Source: Polytrichum commune (taxonomy: Eukaryota; Streptophyta; Polytrichopsida; Polytrichales; Polytrichaceae). Taken from it: a stretch of DNA of 64,000 nucleotides. Of this stretch, positions 12,337 to 23,805 are shown in pieces. The translations under genes were made by a program, and so were the position numbers. The stretch lies in assembly GCA_950295325.1 (NCBI GenBank), contig OX485804.1:10542001-10606000 (forward strand), read 5' to 3'. The stretch's first letter is position 1. The number at the start of each line of letters is the position of its first letter. The notes beneath the pieces are model-generated. The model was given only the letters and a program-made list of their open reading frames with translations, made no database searches and had not been told where the DNA came from.

Positions 12337-12743
12337 TATGTGGAGTTGGAAGTGCCAACAATATGGCCCCGAATACCTTAGTTCGTGGGAGATGCCCATG
12401 AGCTAACTTGTCAACCAAGAGTCCAAAATCAAAATGTGACATCGAAATGGTTGTCATCCCGTGCCTATCATGCCTCGTGTACCGCCTTCCTTCCTTGCGT
12501 TGCATTTTCTTTTGTTGTTCGTGTTTTGAACGAGTCTTCTTGCAATCGACACTAACTTACTTGAAATCTCAAGCACGAGTTCTTCCCACGCAATAGGAGG
12601 TTCCGTGGGTCATATCATATCCCCTTCAATTCCTTTCACTTTGTCGGCTCTTTTACGAAGGGACGTCCAAACGCAAGTAAGCCACTTGTTTTGGGATCCT
12701 ATTCATATTCAAAGGCAAATTGGGACCAAGGCTTAGTAACTTA

Positions 12744-13291
12744 GGGCCAAGTTCCATGTGCCGGTCCCAGTCCGTTTTTTAAATGGGTGAGAAACGGGTG
12801 ACATCATCCAAAAAATGGGTGATGTCACCCATTTTATGGAGGGGTACTTCTATGTGGGGTGCCGGTTTATTTCGATTTCTTACTTTTTAACTAAATTTGG
12901 TGAATGATAAGACATGACACTTTATGAAGGTCACCGGCAATGAAGGTCATCTAGATTCTAAAAACATCATAAAATACACGTTCCCTAGGAGTACTCCTCA
13001 AAAGAAGGGACTAGAAGAACAAAGTGGCCTTTAGTATCCAAGGGTGTACCCTAGGTGACCGGCTAATCCGGTTACCGGAGCTTTCTAACCGGCACATGTC
13101 CTTCTTGTGACCGTTAGGACCGCCGGTCCTTTGGCACCCGTTCTTGCACAACACAAAATGTGGGGCACCCATCCATGAGGGGTACCGGTCCTTGGGTGAG
13201 AAGGATGGGCACATGGCACCACCCTCTTTTCACCAGCCCACCCATTTATTTTGAAAAAAACAGACCGGGACCGGCACATGGAACTTGGCCC
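12744..13291 (+). mobile_element. Tourist/Harbinger-like MITE, copy 1 (intact)
   Basis: The ends are GGGCCAAGTTCCATGTGCCG and its inverted partner at 13272-13291; the inverted repeat extends through a GGTCC(C/A)(G/A)GTC stretch to about 35-45 bases. Flanked by TTA at 12741-12743 and 13292-13294. Inside, about 12790-12840, is a smaller palindrome built from AAATGGGTGA/TCACCCATTT. A second copy lies at 49293-50114. The minus-strand frames in 13011-13279 recur in both copies but lack conserved domains and overlap the inverted end, so I treat them as non-coding. Confidence 0.9.
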
Positions 13292-13294
13292 TTA

Positions 13295-14394
13295 GCATGT
13301 TCGAGTTGCATGTAACTTGGCAAAGTTGTTGATAGGATTGCACACGTGAACATGATTAGGATAATACCAAAACTTAATCTATCTCTCTCTCTCTCTTGAT
13401 TTTTTCTTTCTATGACATAGTTCTATATCGACACCGTCCATATGGTTCACGTGAACGCGTTCTTTATAGAGTGGGGGTATTTATTAGAGCTCTCATGTGT
13501 TTCGATCTTTGACTATTGGAATTGGAAGTGTAACACAAGCCGTTGAAAGCGGACAAGGTTCTTGAGGGCACTACTATTGGGGAGGAGACGACTATGAAGG
13601 GGACGACTATTTTCAAGCAAGCGGGGTAATAGTAAACCATGTAGTTGTCCAAGGTGCTCATGTTGACCCTTGTCAATCTATTTCGACCTTAGTAAAGTAT
13701 GTAATACGCAATGCCCTCTAGGATCTCACCATGTATTGCACGATCTTGCAAAATTATGCGTATATTAGAATAGGTGTCACCCGCTTTGCACTTAAAAAAA
13801 AAACCCAACACCATCACTAGAGTACTTCAATTTTCACAATCTTCGTGTCTACGCATTCTAGACTAGGCACGTGACAATTGGATACACAATAGACCCATTC
13901 ACACTTTTTCCTTGTGGTCTCATTTTGAATGTATTTGAACATGATCTTGTTTTATAGCGTGTATCATTGTTGGATTGGTATCGTCTTTACGCATGTATCT
14001 TTTGACTTTGCTCTATAAACCCCTTTTCAGAGTCACATATGAGTTTATAATTACGATTAAGGTGAAAACATAGAGAGAGAGAGAGACTATATCATTCAAT
14101 AAAAATATATTGTAATTAATAACTACAATGGGTTTTCCATCTTGACTTTTGGTAACTTCACTGATATGTGCATTAGGTTTCCTTTGCAAATAGATTACTT
14201 CTTTCCATGCGCAAATTACCTTGGATCAAAATCACGTCACAGTTTTTTATTTTTTAAACTTTGTCGATCTATTTGTATGCCAGTCACAATAGTTTCTTCT
14301 TATTCTTTATTTATTTTTCCATCTCATGCAAAGAAAAGATGTGTTGAATTTGAAAGGATAACCCATAAAAGTTCGACTTGGAAGCTCGGCTGCC
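13295..14394. other. Intergenic, no gene recognised
   Basis: Contains a short CT run near 13381-13396 and a GA run near 14070-14087. No frame with a recognisable domain; the 86-codon plus-strand frame at 14142-14402 is unrecognised. Confidence 0.5.
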
Positions 14395-14402
14395 GATCAT
14401 AG

Positions 14403-14812
14403 CACGGGGGGTGCACTTCATTGTCAAGTTGAACACCACGTGCGATAAAATAAAATCTACTTTTACATAAAAGCATCACCAAAATGGTTCAAAAGTTTAT
14501 GATTTTTTTTTCATGAGTAGATATACATAGTATCTATTACATAGTAAAAATTGGTAACCAAATTTGATGATTTGTTTTTTTTATAAAACATACCGTTTCT
14601 AACTAGAATGACGCAACATTGAACTAAACAAATTACTACAAAAAATGAAGATGACTAAAAATTTCAAAAAAATATACAAAAGATATTATCAATGGTTATG
14701 TGTATGTAGAAAAAATATCATAATTTTAAAAATTATCTATGGCATGTAATATAGGGTAGCAAACTTTTATCGCACGTGGTTATGAAATGTAAGGGGGTGT
14801 GATCCCCCCGTG
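14403..14812 (-). mobile_element. hAT-like MITE, CACGGG family, copy 1 (inverted)
   Basis: Flanked by the perfect 8-bp repeat GATCATAG at 14395-14402 and 14813-14820. The left end reads CACGGGGGGTGCACTTCATT and the right end is its imperfect inverted partner ending CCCCCCGTG. It is 410 bp, AT-rich inside, and its interior is the reverse complement of the copies at 34902 and 35910. An 8-bp duplication with CA...TG ends fits hAT. No transposase frame. Confidence 0.9.
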
Positions 14813-14820
14813 GATCATAG

Positions 14821-15942
14821 ATAGAAGGCACCATCCCTCCATGTACATGCACTTCATTATGTTCTTTTGAAATTTCCCGAAATACTTCTTATATGTCAAT
14901 AAAGTACGAGCACCAAAAGTTGAGTAAATGGTAAAGATGAATAAATCATTGGTTGCTCAACAATGATCTTTAATATTTCACACTATATAAAGCATAAATT
15001 ATGGAAATCCTCTAAAATGTCATAATCATGGATTACGAGATCGGGTGGATGCCACTCATTAGCCCTTGATTTGAGCACATGGCCAAGATTTATCTCGCTT
15101 CAAGAGGAAACACTCTCTTTAGGTGTTTCTCAAATGAAAGCAGGAGACCATATCTTCTCCACCTAGTAAGCATGAGGATATCCAACTCCACCTTGCTCCA
15201 TTTTTGTCACTTGAACATGTACAAGGATCAAGAGATGTCCACTTGCATCCAACTACGTCTGAAAAGCTTTGTTAAAAAGTTTCAGGTTGTCATGGCGAGA
15301 CAAAGATCTCTCTAACTCTTGCTCTCTCACTCGTTGAATGAAACCATTAATCAGAGGAGCGAATCTTGACCGTTGGATTTACTTAACAATAAGCACAAAA
15401 TGCAAAAGATGCCATCGAAAAGGAGTAAAAAATGACGTGAAACCTCAGTGATGTGGAGTGGACAATGGTCAATAACATTTAATTACCTATTGTATTCATA
15501 CATACGCCACACCTTGACCTAAAAGGTGGTCCCCAAGTCAAAGTCTTGGGGAAAAGGAGACGCCACAATTTTCACCGTTTAATGCACGGAGTTTCACCTA
15601 GCTAGGACCTTGTGGCCATATATACCACGAGACCATCGCCCTACCTACCCGGCCCCTTTGCAATCACATTTCAAAAGAAATGGCTAGCCCTAACTGAATA
15701 TGTGGGAGACTAATCTCACAATTATTAGCATTGGGGTTGACTTTATGTGTGTTTTCACATCATTCTCATGGTGCACTTTCACATAACCCTTTAAAGACTT
15801 GAAGAATGACGATACTTCGAAGTTGTGTTTCGATACAACATCTAGAATGGTAACATGATAATCATCATGTAAATGAAGTCGAATATCGCCATGAAGGATC
15901 ACATCTACATGGTTAGAAATACAAGCATGTTGATGCTCAATG
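14821..15942. other. Intergenic, no gene recognised
   Basis: No domain-bearing frame. Frames of 78 codons (15079-15315, plus) and 92 codons (15690-15968, minus) are unrecognised; the latter runs into the neighbouring SINE. Confidence 0.45.
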
Positions 15943-15952
15943 TAGTTAGAGG

Positions 15953-16319
15953 CAGATAGAAACTCCAACCCCTTTCAAGCAAGGGGCCGGTGTGAATAAA
16001 GTGTCCGTTCGTAATGCCAATGACCCGATGCCCACTGGACAAGGGGACATTGGGACAAATACTACCTCTCCCCTTTCGAGGATGGACACTATAGTGACAC
16101 ACTATACTTGTTCCTAGCTAGCCACTAGTGCCTTGAAGATACCGGACATGGTATCCCCCCAAAGGGCTTTGAGGTACCCATACAACAAGGTCCAAGGACC
16201 CCCCACCATAGTTGGGTGGACTAAGGTGGTGAGCACCACGCCGGCATGGGGAATAGAACCCACAACCTCCTCATTGGGGGCCATGAGCCCTAACCACCAA
16301 GCCAAGGCCCGTGGTGCCT
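15953..16319 (-). mobile_element. tRNA-derived SINE (family 1), copy 1
   Basis: Read on the minus strand, this matches the copy at 62053-62430 nearly base for base from the tRNA-like head through a unique body to a short TCTA tail. It is bounded by the perfect 10-bp direct repeat TAGTTAGAGG at 15943-15952 and 16320-16329, showing insertion as a discrete unit. The head carries pol III box A (TGGCTTGGTGG) and box B (GGTTCTATTCC). Frames on both strands over this region are by-products of the repeat. Confidence 0.93.
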
Positions 16320-16329
16320 TAGTTAGAGG

Positions 16330-18130
16330 TATATATAAGCATTGGAGATTCATCTTTAGCATGAATCGGCTCAAATTACAAATACGCTACATTGGTGGAA
16401 AGTTGGAATCGTAGTATAATTTTGAAGTGATTAATGTCTCTTGAGATGCGAGTACTTCACGTGGTTTGAAGGAAACCGTGACCAAAATTTCACCGTCCAC
16501 ATAACTTCACGATCGGGTTTTGGAGATAATTAAGAATCTCGACGACTATCTATTTGAAGCAAATTTTTAGATTTTAAAAACTTTTTATTTATTTCTCAAA
16601 TTTGTTCAATGGGGATTCAAAGTCTCTTTTTGCGACATGCAGGCCATTATGGGTTGAAACTAAGAGCATGCATATGTAAAAGCTTTGTTAGCATCGTGAA
16701 GATTACATAGGAAGAAACAATTCCATGTCTACATTTGTTCCTCCAACCACCCATAGAAACAAAGGCAAACATGAAGATGAAGAAAATCAAAAAATATATA
16801 AAATAAAATAATAGATCCTAGCTAGAATAGTTTCTACAATCCGAGTGCATAGACCAATCTATGAGAAAGTTTTCTCGGACTAGGACCAACATCATAACAT
16901 TACTCAACTCCACCAATTACGAGCACAATCCAATCATCCCATGTGAAACTCTAGAGCAAGAGCAACATTGTGAACAAGAACTTACATTTGTTCCAATTCA
17001 AGTTTTAATGTAATGTTGATGACTTTGATTTGGAAAATTCCTCAAGAAGATCATCTTGTATATGTAGAATCATATGTACAAGAATCACACACCCGCCCAA
17101 AAAATTGTACATGAAATAATTGGGCTTTCAAAACGCATCCACAAGGGGGGTGGTAAAACATGTCCTTTCCAAGTTTGTTGTTGATCCATTCCTGTTCGAT
17201 CTCACTTTATCAAATTAACATCTATGATCCCAACTTAGAAATCAAATTGACTAGAAACACTAGTATATAGACTATACAATTCATTTGTGCATTTTCATCC
17301 TCTCCCCCGGTAGGTGTGGAGCAAAAAAATTGGTAAATCTAAGGAAAATAAGAAAAAAGGTGTAAAATGAGCTCAATTAGAGCTAGTTATTTAATTGACG
17401 TGTGAGAAGGAAGACCATAGTCGAGGATAGTGGAAACGTGAAGGATTTGAAAGGACTATGGTATGTTTGGGGAAGGTGCATCCCTAGAGATTAGCACATG
17501 CACTATTGTGATTAAAGAGGCTATGTTCTTCACAAGAAATAGAGAGTATATGATTTTTAACTTGAACTTTTGAGGATTTTTTGACAAAAGTCTTGGAGAA
17601 TTGGTACGTTACATTAATTTAGGACGAAGGCGTGGACGAAGGATTGATTATTTGCAAGAAGGCTTATCCTATATTGTGAAGGTTTGGGACCTTGTGTAAG
17701 TATTGGAATGGGAAAGATTCTTTTGTCCATTGTCTATTGAATTATCAATTTTTGATTGTGACCTTGAACTTTGAATCTATTTTCATCGATTTTGAAAAAT
17801 AAGTTGTACGACAATAGTTTCGGGAACGTTATGCAAAATTTGTTTACTCTTAGTGACAGAGAGGACAAAGAAAGTGTGTCCCTTCAAATCATAGCATACT
17901 TATTGGCATTTTTTTGAGATGAAGTCGGCTTAGTAGTCGTGGAAACCACTTATCATTCAAATTATGCAATTGTACTATAGGAGAAGTAGGTTGAGAACCT
18001 TTTTATTATTTTTATTATGAGTGGTTATATTGGCATGGGTAATATTCTCACCATTAATAGAATAAAATAAAATAAAATAAAAGTAACATCGGGGTATGGT
18101 TTGTACACCAATGTGAATGGGACCCATTCC
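16330..18130. other. Intergenic, no gene recognised
   Basis: AT-rich with no long frames. An (AAAAT)-type pentanucleotide run ends near 18082. Confidence 0.5.
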
Positions 18131-18131
18131 T

Positions 18132-18413
18132 CTATACCGTGTTCATGTTTGACCAAGCGTCACTGTAAGAGTACTTCCTCCCTCTTGGAAGGTGGAATCC
18201 TTTAGATTTGGAGAAAACGCAATACCTTACATCTAGGGGGTGTAGGGGGGGAGGGGGGGGGTCTATGAGAGGGTTGACTTGCCAACCGGTTGCTCTGAGT
18301 GTGTGTATGACTGGATTGTATTTAGCGGTTTTCTCACTACATGTGGTATTTGGGAATTTGTCGTGGCAGTAGGTTAATTCAATGAATTGTATGGTATTTG
18401 ATGAGGTTGGCAT
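18132..18413 (-). pseudogene. LINE ORF2 C-terminal-like fragment
   Basis: The minus-strand frame contains TIQFIELTYC, then FPN, a Lys-rich segment, AKYNPVIHTLRATGW and VNPL. The same core (TIQFIEFTYC...FPE...KYN) occurs in the frame at 63355-63540. An 'I-x-x-IELT' strand followed by 'KY..L...L...GW' resembles the region after the reverse transcriptase in many LINE polyproteins. That family link is from memory. The fragment is cut on the downstream side by a G-rich stretch at about 18240-18260. No reverse transcriptase is seen next to it. Confidence 0.5.
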
Positions 18414-18685
18414 TAGAGGGGGTTGGTTGTTTGTGGGAGCGCCGAGTAAACGTAGTATGCCATGTACAAATAATATTAAAATAATATTAGATATAATAGT
18501 CGGAATCCAAAAAGAAAAAAAATGAGGATCCCATAAAAAGTATACAATGTTCTAACTCTAATGGTGTGTGGGATATTATTGATGCTTAGAATAGGTGTGG
18601 ATGAAGCGGCTGGACATCAACAAAAGAGTATACCCTTACAATCGCCTCATAGTAAAAGGGATAATTAAATAATATTGTCAACTTT

Positions 18686-19135
18686 AGGTGAGAATTGTAC
18701 TGCCATTTCAAGTTATATTAAAATGGATTAATCAATACATTGACTATACCAAAGTGCCCTTGGTTTTGGTAAAGTGACTAAAATGATGTATTTTATGCAA
18801 GACTGTCATCGATGGTTGCTCCTTTGATTGGACAAAGAACAAAACCCCATTAAAATGAACCCACTACCAGACTATTGATTGGATAAATATAGTGAAGTGT
18901 GTGACAATCATGAATGCATGTATTGAAGTCGAGAAATCACCAAGACCTTCTGTTTGTATAAATCAACTAATTGTTAGCCTAAATCCTAAACCATCTGAAA
19001 TAAATCTATAATTGTCCCAATTAAAGTTATTTGAAACACCTAGAAGATACAAGAATCACCTTTTGAGTCTTCCCTAATCACTTTCTTGGGTTTTTTTTTG
19101 TCTTGTCCAAACTCTAGACTAATAGTTGTCATTTG
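18686..19135 (+). repeat. Old direct duplication, copy 1 (partner 21966-22410)
   Basis: Shared landmarks in the same order as the partner: TTTCAAGTTA, TTGACTA(T/C)ACCAAAGT, GTGACAATCA/GATTGTCACAA followed by ATGCATGTA, AATCCTAAA, TTTCTTGGGTTTTTT/TTTCCTTGGGTTTTTT. Similarity is patchy, so the duplication is ancient. The copies are 3.28 kb apart and in direct orientation. Confidence 0.6.
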
Positions 19136-19957
19136 AATTTACCCTATACATCAATGTAGACTACGGTTTCTTTGGGTTTTTATGTAAAGTTTATGGTAGC
19201 TTCCATACGTGAGAAGTTTGTGGCCATAAGGCTATATGTAGGACTAAGTGGCCTAACTTTTAGGCAAAAGGGTTTTTGTAGCAAAAAATTAGGTGGGAAT
19301 AGGCTACAAAGTAAACTATAAATCACTAAGTGAGCAGGTTTGAACATGCTATGGGAAAGTAGGGATTTGAAAGACTATAGTATGTTAGGAACATATTCAA
19401 ACCTTGATTTACGCACATGTTCATGCAAGAGTATATAGCCTAGTAGGTGTAAAGTCTCTCTCTCTCTCTCTCAAGGAGCTTCATGTTGAGCAAGATGGAA
19501 ACTTTGATAGAATAAAATAAAAAATAAAAAATAACGCATGTAGCTAGGTATTGGCATGACTATGAGCCCGTTAGCCTATTGCTCATCATGGTCGTTTGTG
19601 ATGTAGCTATAGGTGTGATGCCTCTTGCGAGGTGGACTCCTTTGTTGGGCCAAGAATTAATCTAGTTCATTCAGGAGGGGGGACATGTGATTGTTTGTTT
19701 ATAAGTTTCTTTTTGTTTAGAGATAAAATATGTGAGGTATTTGATGGCATTTTGGTAAATACAATAGATTGGTTTTTTCGTGTGGTTAAATACAATTTTG
19801 GCATTGACCTCCCCGTGTTTTTGAGCCGGAGTAGGGAAATGCCTGGAACATATTAAGTAACTGGAGTTACAAACTTACAAGAAAAGAGGGAACTGAGGGA
19901 TTTGAGTAGACAGAGCTTAGAATTGATCAAGGCAAAGTCTTCACTTATTTCCTAGTA

Positions 19958-20581
19958 CAATAATCTCCCGTTTGAGTACGCATCCCGGTTAAGTACGCAA
20001 TTTTTTTGAAAAAAATTAGGGTTCATGCTTTATTGTTTGAACATGCATGCAAAGTCATTTGTCGCAAATGCATGAATTTTTTACAATTGAAATTCAATGC
20101 TAGTTTGTTAATGTTTCATTGAAACGCCTCAAACAATCGTCACAGTTCATCATACATACATTCAACTTCCGTTTGGACATTAGAGCAAAGCAATTGGTCG
20201 TCGACGTTGAGGATAGTGTTGTGTTAAGCTTCGAAGCCTGTAGAGTTAGTAGCACTTTCAAATTCAACAAACATCTTGATAGGTTGGATTTCGGTGCAAT
20301 GTGTTCTCCCGATTGTCCCAAACTTTCCAAATGGCACCTTCATTAACTTCATACTCATGCCCCAGTGCCCGCTTGCTTGGCACGTTCGGTTTGCTCAACT
20401 TTGCAATGATTTCACATGGTTGGGCTTCAATCAAGCAGGTTACCTTAGGTTTCATCCATTGTCTGTTGTGGTTCATTGAATTAGAGGGTCTAGAAAGTGA
20501 TACGAGTAAAGTACGCACCTACCAACTAAGTGCGCACCAATAACTCTGGTTCAAAGTGCGTACTTAAGTGGGAGATTATTG
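19958..20581. mobile_element. Pogo-type Tc1/mariner element, internally deleted, TA duplication
   Basis: The left end reads CAATAATCTCCCGTTTGAGT and the inverted right end CAATAATCTCCCACTTAAGT, both continuing into ACGCA. TA flanks both sides (19956-19957 and 20582-20583). The motif (G/A)AGTACGCA recurs next to the left end and AGT(A/G)CGCAC near the right end, like subterminal binding sites. On the minus strand it still encodes a helix-turn-helix fragment of a pogo-like transposase (separate entry). At 624 bp it lacks the DDE catalytic domain. Confidence 0.85.
20291..20476 (-). pseudogene. Pogo-like transposase N-terminal (Psq/CENP-B-type) HTH fragment
   Basis: The minus frame starting at the Met at 20476 contains CEIIAKLSKPNVPSKRALG, then EYEVNEGAIWKVWDNRE. 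The pattern 'EII.kL..pn.pskraLa.eY.V.E.aI.kvw.nRe' matches the Psq-type HTH at the start of CENP-B/pogo/Tigger transposases. Beyond NRENTLHR the frame closes at 20264 and a neighbouring frame is open to 20100. No DDE residues follow. The fragment lies inside an element with pogo-like ends, which supports the assignment. It is a pseudogene, not a host gene. Confidence 0.7.
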
Positions 20582-21147
20582 TAGATTGAAGGACACATCC
20601 GACCATTGTCAACAACATCCAAAGAATCTACCTTAACTAATTATATTGGAAGGATGAAAGCACAAAGCACGAGAGTCGTGCTTATTAGTCTTCACCATGA
20701 ATCCCACCCACAAGAAAAGATATGAAATACTTCTCTAATGGAGTCGTTGAAGACAAAACTCTTGGATTTAATGTTATTGTGAAACTTGAACTTAGTTCTT
20801 TGGAGTTCTAGCAAAGAAATGAGGTACAAACGAAGAGTCACTTGAAGAATCCATCGACTTGTCCTTTTGTTGTTTTACCACATATTTGACCTTTCATTTA
20901 TCAACATTCCACGATCATTACTAAAAACTTTGATACACTATAGTCTATAGGTAGCCTTAAGCTACCAATTCGTAAATACGTCTAGCCAAGGAAAAGGGAA
21001 ATATTTTAGTTTGATAGACTTGAGTTACTAGATCACCCCAAGTTTTTTTCCAAGCTCAATTGATGGCTAAGTAATGAACTAACCTCATAACAAAGGCTAA
21101 ATTTAAGGAATCAAGGGACATGAATTAGGTATTGACCTATAATCATA

Positions 21148-21895
21148 CTGTTCTCCCTCTTTAGTATGACGCGTTTGGGGAACACACACAAAAAAAAAGG
21201 TCGTATTATCCAGGTGTCATCTTCTCATTAATATGACAAATGGGGTAAAGTTGTCGTATTATCGAGGGAATATGAAAACATAAGTAATATGAGCTTAAAA
21301 ATATATACAACGAGTTTAAGTAGTATAGATGGTATGAAATAATAATTTATAACTCCCAACAAATACAAATATTCTCCAAAATTCTTGAAATAGGAGTCCA
21401 AAGATCTCTGGTGTTGCCCACTCAAGTTAGCAACTCTCATCTTATCTAAATTTTCAACTAACTTTTGAAAAGTAATCATTTCATTGACACCAAAATGAAA
21501 AGAATTCTCGAATAAGAAACTAGACAACAATGATGCATGCCGTTTAGCATCAAGATACTAATGATACTATATCACCCGTGTACAAGGCAACATATTAGGC
21601 CACTCTAACCCTAACCCTAACCATGGCCATTCTACACTAGTAACCATTAAGTTTCCAATGATAAGTGAGGTTCCCAAGTAGTTCCCAAGTGAAAACGGAT
21701 GTATTTTAGATGTGCATAACATAGATGAAAGGAATCTTGGCATTAACTACCTCCTTAATATGACGAAACGGAGATTTTAAATGTCACATTATTGAGTGTC
21801 GTAGCCGTATGAAAGAGGGAATTTTGAACTTAAAACTTTGGTCTCGCAAAAATGTGTTGTAATATCGAGGGTGTTGTATTAACGAGGTTAGATTG
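21148..21895. mobile_element. Degenerate pogo/Emigrant-like element
   Basis: The outer segments CTGTTCTCCCTCTTTAGTAT (left) and the inverted right end CAATCTAACCTCGTTAATAC match at over half of positions and are bounded by TA (21146-21147; 21896-21897). Motifs of the type GTCGTATTATCGAGGG recur near both ends (about 21203, 21247, 21857). The layout, with TA, CTCNTTAATA-type ends and repeated subterminal boxes, resembles the elements at 11920 and 19958. An interstitial telomere-like (CCCTAA)n of three units lies inside near 21607. Confidence 0.5.
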
Positions 21896-21965
21896 TATGC
21901 GAGTTGAGGGACAAAGACTATCGTCAAACAACATAAGTTAATTAAAGAAAATTGAAGACCATATA

Positions 21966-22410
21966 AGGGTGACTGCACTACATTTTCAAGTTACACTAAA
22001 AATGCTAATTAGAATGGGATTATTGACTACACCAAAGTTCCCTCGGCTTAGGTAAGAGGAAAAAGAAAAAGAAAAAGAAAACAATATACTTATTGCAACA
22101 CTATTGACTATGATTGCGCATGTGCTTGCACATCACATGGGGTCCAAATCAAAAGATCTTCAACTGAACTATTGCCAAGGCAACTAGGGCGAGGTTGAGT
22201 GATTGTCACAAATGCATGTACTGTGATTGAGGGACGTCCAGACCGATATTGTTGAGAGAGTGTATGAAAAGTCAATCAAAATCCTAAATAACTTGAAGTG
22301 AACCTAAAATGGTCCTAATAAAACTTCTACGAGAGACCTAAATGATATACAAATCTCCCCTAAGTATTTCCTTGGGTTTTTTCCTAATTGAAATCTAAAC
22401 TACAATCACA
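21966..22410 (+). repeat. Old direct duplication, copy 2 (partner 18686-19135)
   Basis: Second copy of the diverged 450-bp segment described at 18686. It carries an AAAAAG-repeat expansion near 22060-22081 absent from the partner. It starts just outside the degenerate pogo-like element. Confidence 0.6.
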
Positions 22411-22684
22411 ACATTGATGAATGAAATTACGGGCGACAATTCTCCATTTAGGACAATCATTTTTAACTTACAATGTTTACAAAGAATATTTGATTTGTTA
22501 TTTCACAACGAAGTTCATACGACTTGTTATGGTGAGGCGCGACGTTCAAGCAATACCCTAATCTAGTTTATGCCGACTCACGCCTTGGGTATCTGGAATG
22601 GCCACACACCATGAACAACTAGGGATTGCCACTTTTTTTTTTTAAAAAAGGTTGGTGCCCTAATGAAAGAGGGGTGTGGTCCGA

Positions 22685-22924
22685 GATGACCTTAAACTAT
22701 CAGGTGATAGTGGAGAGGTACCCATTTTGAATGGAGTGGTTGATCGTTCGATTCCCGCTGGGAAACTTTCTCTTTACGTGATGAAAAAAACCAGCTAGGT
22801 AGGTAGGAAGCCAAGAGCCCGCCCACTGCAAGGTAGGCAATAAACTCCACCTTGCATCAAGAAGATTCTTGAACATGGTAGGACCAACGGGCTCAACTAC
22901 ACGTTGGATTGCTTGACGCTGGTT
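22685..22924 (+). mobile_element. tRNA-derived SINE (family 2), copy a
   Basis: The head has box A (TAGTGGAGAGG, 22708-22718) and box B (GTTCGATTCCC, 22746-22756), about 28 bases apart, as in tRNA genes. The body (GCTAGGTAGGTAGG, then AGCCAAGAGC, CGCAAGGTAG-like, AACTCCACC) matches the minus-strand copy at 23806-24089. It ends near GACGCTGGTTT. Frames on the minus strand here are by-products. Confidence 0.8.
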
Positions 22925-23805
22925 TAAAATTTTGGTAGGTAATTTATGCCGGAAATAAGGGATGGGCATGACTTTAAAGTAGCGGCACAAGATCTTGTGG
23001 AGTATTAGATGGAGGGGTCCTAAGACTATAGTGGAGGAGACACCACAACTTCTCCACAAGTACAACATCACATTCTAGTCCATTGATGATATAATTATCC
23101 CCGTACGTGTAAGATAATAGTGGATGTATTTTGAAATCAATAAAGTGACCATGTAAAGGTGTATGACAAGCACAATATGTTGTGAAGATAGAAATTTTTA
23201 GCACTAAAAGAGGTTTGACCAAGATGGATGACCCACTTATATTGCTTTTATCAAAATAAAATGCCTATTTTGTCTTGGTCACTCCAAATTTAAGTTGACC
23301 CAATGTATAGGAAGGCGTGGTGGGGTATCGGTGGTGATCATTATGTCTCCAATGCATTAGAGATGTGTTGCAAGGAGATCATGTGATGGCATCGGTGGAC
23401 ATGCCCTAATTAACACATCACACTCAAGCACAACGGTGAATGTTCATGGCGAGAGAGAAAATTATTGCATAGATTCATACCTCTCATTCATCCATCTTAA
23501 ATACATGCCCCCTTTTTGGTTTACATCTAATTTGCTTCCATCATGTGACACGAGACTACTAACCACATTAGATGATGCCAAAATGTGGAGTGTTTGATGC
23601 CAAATTCGACATCAAATCAAACCTAGAATGTAACCTCCAAATGATAGGTGGTTTCGGGATGTTCAAGTTGGTTAGTTGAGAGATACACATATGCAATAAT
23701 CATCGTTCTCAAGTAACCACTCCTCATGGTGGGATACACTAGGGTCCAAGATCAAACAATGATATTTGGTTGAGAGCAATGACTAGGGTATTGGGTCTTA
23801 GGTAT
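22925..23805. other. Intergenic, no gene recognised
   Basis: Between the two family-2 SINE copies. Short frames only, with no recognisable domain. Confidence 0.45.

Noticed and set aside
16133-16414. 93-codon frame repeated almost exactly at 62016-62240
   Set aside because: Both are frames through the tRNA-derived SINE, not a conserved gene.
21605-21625. Telomere-like (CCCTAA)n repeats
   Set aside because: Only about three units, inside an AT-rich element; too short to indicate a telomere or fusion point.
18686-22410. Intact LTR retrotransposon between the direct repeats
   Set aside because: No TG...CA termini, primer-binding site, polypurine tract or gag-pol motifs were found; the interior is pogo-type DNA elements.
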